Translations under genes and position numbers: made by a program
Part shown: piece after piece, positions 21,773 to 31,984 of the stretch
Layout: each line of letters starts with the position of its first letter
How positions within the stretch are numbered: the stretch's first letter is position 1
Assembly: GCA_002328835.1 (NCBI GenBank)
Contig: DCWN01000017.1
Coordinates: forward strand, 283,975 to 347,974
Length of the DNA: 64,000 bases
Origin: Acidobacteria bacterium UBA2161
Lineage (GTDB): Bacteria > Acidobacteriota > Vicinamibacteria > Vicinamibacterales > UBA823
Reading direction: 5' to 3'
Notes under the pieces: generated by a model
What the model was told of the DNA's origin: nothing
Databases searched by the model: none
Seen by the model: only the letters and a program-made list of their open reading frames with translations

Positions 21773-21787
21773 GCGCGGGGCCGGCGA

Positions 21788-24673
21788 CTAGCCCGCCTGG
21801 CGCGAGGGCCGGGCCGAACTCTTCCGGTGCAAGAAGAATCGATCGCAGGCGTCCTTGAATCGGGCGGCCAGGCGCTTCCCCTCGTCGCCGTGCAGCGGCG
21901 TCAACCGTTTCCAGTCGGCCTGGGCTCGCTTGACCTCGTCGGCCTGCGCCCGACGCGCCGCCGCGGGATCGACCTTGGCGCCCATCGTGTTGGCCGCCAG
22001 CGTCTCGCGCCACCGCTGGGCGAGTAGTTCAGACGGCGACAGATCGCCCGCGCTCCCCTGCTCGGTCGCGGCCAGCAGCTTCTCGACCCGCTCGCACAAC
22101 TGCTCCATCCGCCGTCGACTCTTCTGCGGATCGAGGTCGGTTCCCCCGAACGCCTCGGGGAACACCGCCACGAGCTTACCCACCGCGTCGTGGAATCTGA
22201 AGCCGAGGCTCTGGGCCCGCCGATGGGCAAGACCACCGGCCTGTTGCCATCGTTTGCGAACGTCCTTCACCAGATCGGCCAGCCCGTCCGGCGGCGCCGG
22301 CGGCGGGTCGGTCTCCGCGGTCGGCAACAGCGCCTCCAACTCGGCGCACATCGCCTCACGCTCCGCGATCTTGTCGGCCTGCGCCGCCTCCTCCTGCTCG
22401 ACGAGCTTCTCCGACACCTTCCCGCAGGCGGTCCGGAATCGCTGCCAGATCGCGTCGGACTTGCTGCGCTTTACCGGGCCGACCTTGCGCCACTCCGCCT
22501 GCAATTGCTTCACGGCCGCGATGGCCTTGGCATCCGGCGCGTCCGCGAGCGCCTCGGCCTGCTGGCACAGTGCCTCCTTCTTCGCGAGGTTCTCCGCCCA
22601 GACCTGTTTCCGTTGCGTGAAGTCGGCCTTCCGCCGCTCGAAGAACTGGTCGCAGGCCCCGCGGAACCGGGTCCAGATCGCCTTGGACTGTTTCCGGGGC
22701 ACGGCCCCGATCGACTTCCACTCGGCCTGCAGCGCGACGATGCGGCTGGCGGTCTTCACCCAATCCGTCGAGGTCGCCAGCGCCTCGACCTGCTCGCAGA
22801 GTGCGGTCTTCTTCTTCAGATGGGCTCTTCTGGCCTCGGCCTGCTCGGCAAAGAAGTCGGCACAGCGTGCGTACGCCGCGTCGTGCGCGGTCTTGAACCG
22901 CTGCCAGAGTTCACCGGCACGCTCACGCGGGACGGTCGCGGCGGTCTTCCACTGGGCGACCGCCTCACGCAGGCGTTTCGCCACCTCCGCCAGGTCGTCG
23001 ATCCCGGCCAGCGCCTCGACGCGTTGGCACAACTCCTCTTGCACGTTGAGGTTTGCCCACCGCTGCCACGAGTCGATCTCACGAAGTTCGTGAAGCTTCG
23101 GGTAGAGCGCTTCCTGCAGCGCCTTCAAGCGCACCTCGAGTGCCGTCCGATCCTGCTTCGTCGGCAACGGCGGTGGATGATCGATCGCAGCACGCACGTC
23201 GCGATAGCCGCGTTCGGCGTGCTTCAGCGTCATCGCGTCGGAGGCCACCAGCGCCTCAAGCTGATCGCATCGCTGGGTCAGGCGGGACAGGTTGGCGCGC
23301 CGCCGCTGGGTGTCGGTCGCGCGGGCCGCGTCCTTGACGGACTTGAGCGCGCCGTCGATCGCGCGGGCGCGCGCGCGCAACTCGTCGGTCCAGGACCCGT
23401 CGAGCGTCGGCCACGCCTTCTTCACCGACCGCCACGTTGAGGAAACCTCGTCGAGCGCACCCGCCGAGACCTTGGCCTCGAGCGGCGCGAGGTCCACGGC
23501 CACGCGTTCACGCCAGGTGAGGATCTCGCTGAGTTGGTCGTGGCGGCGCATCGCAGCGGTGCAACCGTCGTCGAACCGTCGCGCGAGCGCCGCGGCCTCG
23601 TCGGCCTGGAGCGCCGTCGGTGCGGTCAAGGCGGACCATTCGGCTTTCGCCGCCTCGACGTCCTTCGGCGCCTGCTCGCCCTCGATACGCTCCACGCGCT
23701 CGCACAGCGCGACTCGCGGCGCCGCCTCGGCGGCGTGCGCCTCCTTGCGGCGCGCCTGCTCCGCCAGCGCTCGATGGTGGGCCTCGAGCCCGCTCCTCAA
23801 CACGTCGACGGCTGCTGTAAAACGCTCACCGAAGGGGCTCTCCGACGGCACCGGCGCCTCGATACCAGCCCAGGCGCTCTCCGCCTCGCGCAGTCCGTCG
23901 GTGACCGCCGACCAATCCTGGGACCCGACCAGCGATTCCACCCGGGCGCAGAGTGCCTCGCGCTCGGCCTCGATGTCGAGATCGCTGCCAGCCGCCGCGT
24001 CGCGCTCCTGTAGCACGGTCCTGGCGCGCCGCGCAGCAACCTTGCTGCGCGCCCGCGCGGCGATAGCCTCGAGACCCGCCGTGGCCGTCGCATCCGACGG
24101 CGGCGCGCCCGCCACCTGGCCGATCGCCGCGAGGGTGACATCCTTGTGATCGCTCTTGATCGCCACCGCCACGAACTCGTCGACCTCGGTATCTGCGATT
24201 CGCGCGAGCGCCGCGAGACGCACACTGCCGTGCACCGCGCGACGCGCCACGGCTCCGAGCGCCTTCGTTTCGTTCACTCGCGCAAGCGCCGCGTGGGCAA
24301 TCGACTCGTGCGCCGCAGCGCGCGCGACATCCGAGAGATCGCGGGGGTCGTCCAGTGCGCCGAGCGCGGCGGTGCCGCCCTCGAGGTCGTCCGCCGAGGT
24401 CGCCAACTCGAGAAGGATGGCAACCGCCGTGGCGCGCACGGACTCATCGGCGTCGTCGCGTATCACTCGCGCGAGCTGTGCCGGATCGGTCAGTCGTTCA
24501 GCCGCCGCCTGACGCACCCGCGCGTCGGCATCGGTCGCGACGATCTGGGCGAGAATGTCGTCGGCGTCCTCAACCGTGTCATCCACGCCGAGCTGATGCA
24601 CGGCGGCCAGCCGGACACCCGGGTCGTCGTCCTTCCACTCTGGTTGAGGCCGCAGCTTGTCGAGGATGCTCAT
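21788..24673 (-). CDS. Large DUF349 protein with HEAT-like N-terminus
   Basis: 961 residues. The first ~230 residues form short helical repeats typical of HEAT/armadillo solenoids (DPGVRLAAVHQLGVDDTV, DARVRQAAAERLTDPAQLAR, SVRATAVAILLELATSADDL). From about residue 290 onward come several DUF349 units, recognisable by W-x(5-8)-P-x(5)-W/A-x-RFxxACDxFFxRR, for instance WKSIGAVPRKQSKAIWTRF and WRKVGPVKRSKSDAIWQRF. The protein is soluble, helical and probably coiled-coil. DUF349 proteins are widespread; function is poorly defined, with links to envelope integrity or DNA damage in some species. No neighbour suggests a partner. Confidence 0.8.
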   Translation of the reverse strand: MSILDKLRPQPEWKDDDPGVRLAAVHQLGVDDTVEDADDILAQIVATDADARVRQAAAERLTDPAQLARVIRDDADESVRATAVAILLELATSADDLEGGTAALGALDDPRDLSDVARAAAHESIAHAALARVNETKALGAVARRAVHGSVRLAALARIADTEVDEFVAVAIKSDHKDVTLAAIGQVAGAPPSDATATAGLEAIAARARSKVAARRARTVLQERDAAAGSDLDIEAEREALCARVESLVGSQDWSAVTDGLREAESAWAGIEAPVPSESPFGERFTAAVDVLRSGLEAHHRALAEQARRKEAHAAEAAPRVALCERVERIEGEQAPKDVEAAKAEWSALTAPTALQADEAAALARRFDDGCTAAMRRHDQLSEILTWRERVAVDLAPLEAKVSAGALDEVSSTWRSVKKAWPTLDGSWTDELRARARAIDGALKSVKDAARATDTQRRRANLSRLTQRCDQLEALVASDAMTLKHAERGYRDVRAAIDHPPPLPTKQDRTALEVRLKALQEALYPKLHELREIDSWQRWANLNVQEELCQRVEALAGIDDLAEVAKRLREAVAQWKTAATVPRERAGELWQRFKTAHDAAYARCADFFAEQAEARRAHLKKKTALCEQVEALATSTDWVKTASRIVALQAEWKSIGAVPRKQSKAIWTRFRGACDQFFERRKADFTQRKQVWAENLAKKEALCQQAEALADAPDAKAIAAVKQLQAEWRKVGPVKRSKSDAIWQRFRTACGKVSEKLVEQEEAAQADKIAEREAMCAELEALLPTAETDPPPAPPDGLADLVKDVRKRWQQAGGLAHRRAQSLGFRFHDAVGKLVAVFPEAFGGTDLDPQKSRRRMEQLCERVEKLLAATEQGSAGDLSPSELLAQRWRETLAANTMGAKVDPAAARRAQADEVKRAQADWKRLTPLHGDEGKRLAARFKDACDRFFLHRKSSARPSRQAG

Positions 24674-24855
24674 CGAGTTCGCGCCAGCGTCCGACTGACG
24701 CCTGTCCGTAGTCTAAAAAACAGCGGCGAACCGGCGCTACCGGGCCGGCTGCCACCATCCGCTGGACAGGTCAGCGAGGAATTATGCATACTCGGGACCG
24801 GGCTCTTGGAGCTGTCGATCGGCTCAAAACCTGCGGTTTCCTTCGCGTTGAGGAG

Positions 24856-24879
24856 ATCAGGAGTTATTCGGATCCTGAT
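24856..24879 (+). terminator. Hairpin with short T run before the cyclophilin gene
   Basis: ATCAGGA (24856-24862) pairs with TCCTGAT (24873-24879), followed by TTTC. It lies in the 280-bp gap between divergent genes (24674-24953), so it may be a leader hairpin of the cyclophilin transcript. The rest of the gap shows no gene; GATCCTGA occurs twice within 24870-24900. Confidence 0.35.
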
Positions 24880-24953
24880 TTTCGGATCGCGATCCTGAAT
24901 TCTGAATCTCATCGTCGAGTCGTGTTCATCCTGTCATAGCCAAGGAGTCACTC

Positions 24954-25523
24954 ATGCCCCTGCGCGTCGCTGTCGGAATTGCCTGCCTCGCCGTCCTGCT
25001 CGCCGCCACTCCCGCGTCGGCCCAGAATCCGGTCGTCGTCATCGAAACCAGTGTCGGCAACATCACCGCCGAGCTTTATCAGGACGAGGCGCCGCTCAGC
25101 GTCGAGAACTTCTTGGCCTACGTGGATGCCGGGTTCTACGAGGGGACGGTCTTCCACCGCGTCATCAAGGGCTTCATGGTTCAGGGCGGCGGCATGACCC
25201 AGGAGATGGTTCGGAAGGACACGAATCCGCCGGTCAAGAACGAGGCCGACAACGGACTCGGCAACGAGCGCGGTACGTTGGCCATGGCACGCACTGGAGC
25301 GGTCGACAGCGCGACGGCGCAGTTCTTCATCAACACGGTGAACAACCGCGCCCTCAATCATCGCAGCACCGAACAGGCCGCGTACGGCTACGCCGTCTTC
25401 GGCAAGGTCATCGATGGCATGGCTGTCGTCGATCAGATCGAGAACACGGAGACCGGCACGAGCGGACCGTTCCGCGACGTGCCCTCGACGCCGATTCTCA
25501 TCACCGGCGTCACACGTCAGTAG
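24954..25523 (+). CDS. ppiA: Secreted cyclophilin-type peptidyl-prolyl isomerase
   Basis: 189 residues with signal peptide MPLRVAVGIACLAVLLAA ending ASAQ and ribosome site AAGGAG ahead of the ATG. Cyclophilin motifs are intact: VFHRVIKGFMVQGGG (the FHR arginine and the QGGD/G loop), the ARTGAVDSATAQFFIN segment with the active-site Gln-Phe-Phe, and YGYAVFGKVIDGM. It accelerates proline isomerisation in the periplasm and probably helps fold exported proteins such as the abundant outer-membrane receptors. Length and domain match PpiA. Confidence 0.92.
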   Translation: MPLRVAVGIACLAVLLAATPASAQNPVVVIETSVGNITAELYQDEAPLSVENFLAYVDAGFYEGTVFHRVIKGFMVQGGGMTQEMVRKDTNPPVKNEADNGLGNERGTLAMARTGAVDSATAQFFINTVNNRALNHRSTEQAAYGYAVFGKVIDGMAVVDQIENTETGTSGPFRDVPSTPILITGVTRQ

Positions 25524-25614
25524 CGCTGCACCGGAGCGCTGCGCCACGCGGCGTCCCGGGTCTCTCGCACCCCGCCTCCGGGCACTGGTCACCCAATCTG
25601 GACGAGTCGTCCGC

Positions 25615-26268
25615 TTGACACACGCGCCTCGCCTCCCGGCCGCCTTCGACGCGCTCGAGACTCGCGTGCACGATGCGCTCGGCGAGCCTCTGCCCGGCGG
25701 CCCCGCCCATCTCGGCATGGCGCCGCGGCCGCGACGGCCGCTGCACGCCGATGAAGGCCAGCTGCGCAAGGCCGCGGGCCTGCTGCTGATCTATCCGGTC
25801 GACGGCCGCCCCACGATCCTCCTGACCGAGCGGGCCGGGACGCTCTCCCGGCACGGCGGGCAGGTCTCGCTGCCGGGCGGCATCCTCGAAGCCTCCGAAA
25901 CGATCGAGGAGGCCGCGTTGCGCGAGGCGTTCGAGGAATGCGGCGTCCGGCCAGACGCCGTGCGCGTCCTGGGCGGGCTCACACCGATCCAGATTCCGGT
26001 CAGCCGCTTCCTGCTTTCTCCGATCGTCGGCGCCGCATCGACGCGGCCCACGCTCCGCCTCGACCCTGGCGAGGTCGCGCGCGCCATCGAGGCGCCCCTC
26101 GACGCGTTGATGGACCCGGACTGCCTGGGTCGCCAGCGCCAGACCCGCGACGGCGTCGACATCGACGCCCCCTACTTTGATCTCGACGGCACGCGGGTGT
26201 GGGGCGCCACGGCGATGATCCTGTCGGAGTTCCTCCACCTGCTCGGCTACGCGCCCGACCCCTGGTAA
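25615..26268 (+). CDS. NUDIX hydrolase, CoA pyrophosphatase type
   Basis: About 217 residues if translation starts at TTG 25615. The frame is open further upstream, and an ATG at ~25717 is another option, so the start is uncertain. The Nudix box is complete from residue 89 (GGILEASETIEEAALREAFE then ECGV), and it is preceded by the CoA-specific motif LLTERAGTLSRHGGQVSLPG, which defines CoA-diphosphatases (NudL/NUDT7). It should cleave CoA or acyl-CoA to phosphopantetheine and 3',5'-ADP. It follows ppiA by about 90 bp in the same direction and ends at a two-hairpin structure. Confidence 0.85.
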   Translation: MTHAPRLPAAFDALETRVHDALGEPLPGGPAHLGMAPRPRRPLHADEGQLRKAAGLLLIYPVDGRPTILLTERAGTLSRHGGQVSLPGGILEASETIEEAALREAFEECGVRPDAVRVLGGLTPIQIPVSRFLLSPIVGAASTRPTLRLDPGEVARAIEAPLDALMDPDCLGRQRQTRDGVDIDAPYFDLDGTRVWGATAMILSEFLHLLGYAPDPW

Positions 26269-26318
26269 GAGTGGGGCTGCGCCCCACGCCCCCGCACGCT
26301 GTGCGTGCCGTGACTCTT
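26267..26318 (+). terminator. Branched terminator-like structure after the NUDIX gene
   Basis: GTGGGGC-TGC-GCCCCAC (26271-26287) and GCACGC-TGT-GCGTGC (26294-26308) are two perfect hairpins, enclosed by AAGAGT (26267-26272) and ACTCTT (26313-26318). The structure begins at the stop codon (TAA, 26266-26268). Confidence 0.5.
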
Positions 26319-26506
26319 CTCGGAGGCGGACGCGGACACCCCACCTGCGGGCAGGACTGCACACTATTGCTCGCTCCGGAACGTCCGAGAATACAGATGA
26401 GGATACGCCGGCCCGTCTAACGGCGACTGCCCGGGGATGCTCACCGCGGGCTGCTCGCCACCCGCTCACAGACGACTGCGCACCGGCGGAACGGAGGCAC
26501 TCGCAC

Positions 26507-28930
<2,424 letters not shown>

Positions 28931-28978
28931 ACGAAGAGTCTTGGCCGATGAAGCGTAACCGGTTGAGTCGAGTGTGTC

Positions 28979-29075
28979 AGGCCGCGCACGGCGCGGCCCG
29001 CGTGCGCGGAGCGGGGCGTTCAGGGGCCCCCGCGCAGCGCCCGCGTGGGGCTTGGGGCGCAAGGCGCCCCATCTA
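28979..29075. repeat. Structured repeat family A, copy 2
   Basis: Lies between parC and parE. Stem 1 is GGCCGCGC-ACG-GCGCGGCC (perfect 8 bp, different bases from the other copies, same ACG loop). The middle stem GCGTGCGCG with AGCGCCCGC keeps seven of nine pairs. The terminal hairpin is TGGGGCGC-AAG-GCGCCCCA. It ends with ATCTA five bases before the parE ATG at 29081, so it forms the whole 5' leader end of parE. Confidence 0.85.
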
Positions 29076-29080
29076 ATCAA

Positions 29081-31006
29081 ATGGCGCGCAGCTACACGGC
29101 GAAAGACATCACGGTCCTCGAGGGGCTCGAGCCCGTCCGGAAGCGCCCCGGCATGTACATCGGCGGCGTCGGCGCACCCGGACTCCATCACCTGGTCTGG
29201 GAGATCGTCGACAACGCCGTCGACGAGGCGATGAACGGGCACGCGGCGTCGATCGGCCTCACGCTGCACGCCGACGGGTCGTCGGTAACGGTCGTCGACG
29301 ACGGGCGCGGCATCCCGGTGGACCGGCACGCCAAGACCAAGAAGAGCGCCCTGGAAGTGATCTTCACGACGCTGCACGCCGGCGGCAAGTTCGAGCAGCA
29401 GACCTACAAGACGGCGGGCGGTCTGCACGGAGTCGGCGCCAGTGTCGTGAACGCGCTGTCGAAGGAACTCGTCGCCACGTCGAAGCGCGATGGTCGTCAC
29501 TGGCAGCAGAAGTTCAAGCGCGGCAAGCCCGGAGGGCCGGTCAAGAAACTCGGCGCCGCCCGCGGCACCGGCACCACCGTCTTCTTCCGGCCCGACCCGA
29601 CGATCTTCCCCAAGGTGCAGTTCGACGGGGAGTGGCTCGCCGACCGGATGGAGATCATCAGCTACCTCCACCAGGGGCTGAAGGTCGCGTTCGAGGACGA
29701 AACACGGAAGACGAAGGTCGTCCATCAGCACAACGACGGCCTGGTCGAGTATCTGGCCCGCCTCGTCTCGGAACGATCGGCCAAGACCGTCCACGACGCC
29801 CCCTTCACGATGCTCAAGGACGCGAACGGGAGCGGTGCGCGTATCGGCCTCGTCCTGCAATGGACCGAGTCGACCGAGGAAAGCCTTCGAAGCTACGTCA
29901 ACGGCATTCCGACCGGCTCGGGCGGTACCCATGAGAACGGCTTCCGTGCCGGGCTCGGCAAGGCCCTCCGCAACTTCATCGAGACGCACAAGCTGGCACC
30001 TAAGGGCGTGACGATCGCCAGCGAGGACCTGCGTGAGGGCCTCGTCGGCGTCCTGAGCGTCTTCATGGGCAACCCGCAGTTCCAGGGGCAAACCAAGGAC
30101 CGGCTCAACAACCCCGAACTCACTGCGGTCGTCGACGCCACGGTACGGCCGGCCGTCGAACACTGGTTGAACCACAACCGTTCGCTCGCCGAGGCGATCG
30201 TGGCGCGCATCATTCTCGCGGCGCGCGCGCGCGAGGCGAGTCGGGCGGCCCAGCAGCAGGTCTCACGCAAGAGCGCGACGTCGAATCGCTTGAATCTGCC
30301 GGGCAAGCTCAGCGACTGCACGCATCCGGGCGCCTCGGGTAGCGAACTCTTCGTCGTCGAAGGCGACTCGGCCGGTGGCTCCGCCAAGCAGGGCCGCGAT
30401 CGCACCCGGCAGGCGATCCTGCCGTTGCGTGGAAAGGTGCTCAACGTCGAGAGCGCATCACTCACCAAGGTGCTGGAGAACAAGGAACTCTCCGACCTGG
30501 TGACCGCGCTGGGCTGCGGCCTCGGCAAGAACTTCGACCTCTCACGACTGCGCTACGGCAAAGTCGTCCTGCTGGCCGATGCCGACTCCGACGGTAACCA
30601 CATCGCGACGCTGCTGCTGACCTTCATCTACCGCCACCTGCCGCAGCTCATCTCGAACGGCAAGGTCTTCCTGGCCCAGCCTCCGCTGTACCGGGTAGAC
30701 ATCGGCAAGGAGACCCACTGGGCACTCGACGATGCGCACCGGGACGCGATCGTCAAGAAGCACGGCAAGCCGGGGCCCGGCAAGGCCACGCCCGAGATCA
30801 CCCGGTTCAAGGGGCTGGGCGAGATGATGCCGAAGGTGCTCTGGGAGACGACGCTGAATCCGAAGACCCGCCGGCTCCTCAGAGTCGATATCGCCGATCA
30901 GATCGTCACCGATCGAGTGATCAATGACCTGATGGGCAAGGATGCCTCGGCACGCTTCCGCTTCATCATGGAGCGCGCGGAGGAAGCCGAACAGCTCGAC
31001 GTCTAG
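29081..31006 (+). CDS. parE: Type IIA DNA topoisomerase subunit B (ParE/GyrB-like)
   Basis: 641 residues from the ATG at 29081; an earlier in-frame ATG lies inside repeat A copy 2 and was rejected. GHKL ATPase motifs are present (EIVDNAVDEAM, VDDGRGIPV, TAGGLHGVGASVVNAL), as is the TOPRIM domain with FVVEGDSAGGSAKQGRDR (Glu near residue 427) and DADSDGNHI. The last motif has Ser where GyrB and ParE usually have Val or similar (DADVDG), as in a subfamily found in Planctomycetes, Deltaproteobacteria and Acidobacteriota. The C-terminal ITRFKGLGEMMPKVLWETT is typical. It supplies ATP-driven gating for the ParC-like subunit. Confidence 0.9.
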   Translation: MARSYTAKDITVLEGLEPVRKRPGMYIGGVGAPGLHHLVWEIVDNAVDEAMNGHAASIGLTLHADGSSVTVVDDGRGIPVDRHAKTKKSALEVIFTTLHAGGKFEQQTYKTAGGLHGVGASVVNALSKELVATSKRDGRHWQQKFKRGKPGGPVKKLGAARGTGTTVFFRPDPTIFPKVQFDGEWLADRMEIISYLHQGLKVAFEDETRKTKVVHQHNDGLVEYLARLVSERSAKTVHDAPFTMLKDANGSGARIGLVLQWTESTEESLRSYVNGIPTGSGGTHENGFRAGLGKALRNFIETHKLAPKGVTIASEDLREGLVGVLSVFMGNPQFQGQTKDRLNNPELTAVVDATVRPAVEHWLNHNRSLAEAIVARIILAARAREASRAAQQQVSRKSATSNRLNLPGKLSDCTHPGASGSELFVVEGDSAGGSAKQGRDRTRQAILPLRGKVLNVESASLTKVLENKELSDLVTALGCGLGKNFDLSRLRYGKVVLLADADSDGNHIATLLLTFIYRHLPQLISNGKVFLAQPPLYRVDIGKETHWALDDAHRDAIVKKHGKPGPGKATPEITRFKGLGEMMPKVLWETTLNPKTRRLLRVDIADQIVTDRVINDLMGKDASARFRFIMERAEEAEQLDV

Positions 31007-31056
31007 TCTGCCCCCTCGAGAATCCGGCGCACGTTGATTCGCCCAAGGGAGTCCGT

Positions 31057-31956
31057 ATGCATACGCGAAGCCTGATCACGATTGGTCTTCTGCTGTTGAC
31101 GCAAGACGAGAACCAGCTGCGACCGGATCCCCCGATCGTGTGCGATGCCTGTGACGGCTGGAATCGCGCGCAGACGCCGTTCCGGATCTTTGGGAACGCC
31201 TACTACGTCGGCGTCGGCGGACTGTCGGCCATCCTCGTCGCCACCGACGACGGGCACATCCTCCTCGACGGCGGCCTGCCCCAGTCGGCGGCGCTCATCG
31301 ACGCCAACATCCGGGCACTGGGCTTCCGCACTCAGGACATTCGCCTGATCGTCAACTCCCACGCGCATTTCGACCACGCCGGCGGCATCGCGGCGCTGCA
31401 ACGCGCAAGCCGCGCCACGGTTGCCGCAAGCCCGGCTGCGGCCGAGGCACTGCGTACCGGAAGGCCGACCGCGGATGATCCGCAGTTCGCCTACGGAGGC
31501 AGTTTCCCGGCTGTCGGCGGGCTGCGTGTCGTTCAGGACGGCGAGACGCTGAGCGTCGGTGATCAGGAAATCACCGTGCGCTTCACACCCGGCCACACGC
31601 CGGGCGGCACGAGCTGGACATGGCGCTCCTGCGAAGGCGCGAGATGCCTCGACATGGTCTACGCGGACAGCCTCACCGCCGTGTCCGCGCCCGACTTTCG
31701 GTACACGGGAGACGACACGCATCCGAGCATTGTCGAGACGTTTCAAAGGAGCATCGACACGGTGGCCGCGCTGCCGTGCGACGTCATGGTGTCCACACAC
31801 CCCGAGTTCTCGAACCTATTCGACAAACTCGGTCGGCGTGACCGAGGGATCGACCCGGATGCGCTCATCGATGCGCAAGGCTGTCGCGAGTACGCGGCGG
31901 GCGCGGCCGAGACGCTGGAGCGGCGGATCGCCGAGGAGCAGTCGGCAGCCCGGTAG
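31057..31956 (+). CDS. Subclass B3 metallo-beta-lactamase
   Basis: 299 residues; AAGGGAG precedes the ATG. The N-terminus is short and hydrophobic, consistent with a signal peptide, though not a strong one. Zinc ligands of subclass B3 are visible: HAHFDH at 102-107 (His, His, Asp, His), the His of FTPGHTPGGTSW, and the late His in STHPEFSNLF. The spacing and the VCDACDGWNRAQTPF opening match B3 enzymes such as those of environmental Acidobacteriota rather than glyoxalase II. It would hydrolyse beta-lactams in the periplasm. It sits 50 bp downstream of parE, with no mobile element nearby, so it is probably an intrinsic chromosomal gene. Confidence 0.85.
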   Translation: MHTRSLITIGLLLLTQDENQLRPDPPIVCDACDGWNRAQTPFRIFGNAYYVGVGGLSAILVATDDGHILLDGGLPQSAALIDANIRALGFRTQDIRLIVNSHAHFDHAGGIAALQRASRATVAASPAAAEALRTGRPTADDPQFAYGGSFPAVGGLRVVQDGETLSVGDQEITVRFTPGHTPGGTSWTWRSCEGARCLDMVYADSLTAVSAPDFRYTGDDTHPSIVETFQRSIDTVAALPCDVMVSTHPEFSNLFDKLGRRDRGIDPDALIDAQGCREYAAGAAETLERRIAEEQSAAR

Positions 31957-31984
31957 CCGGCCGCGCCGGACCCGCTGTCGGCTT

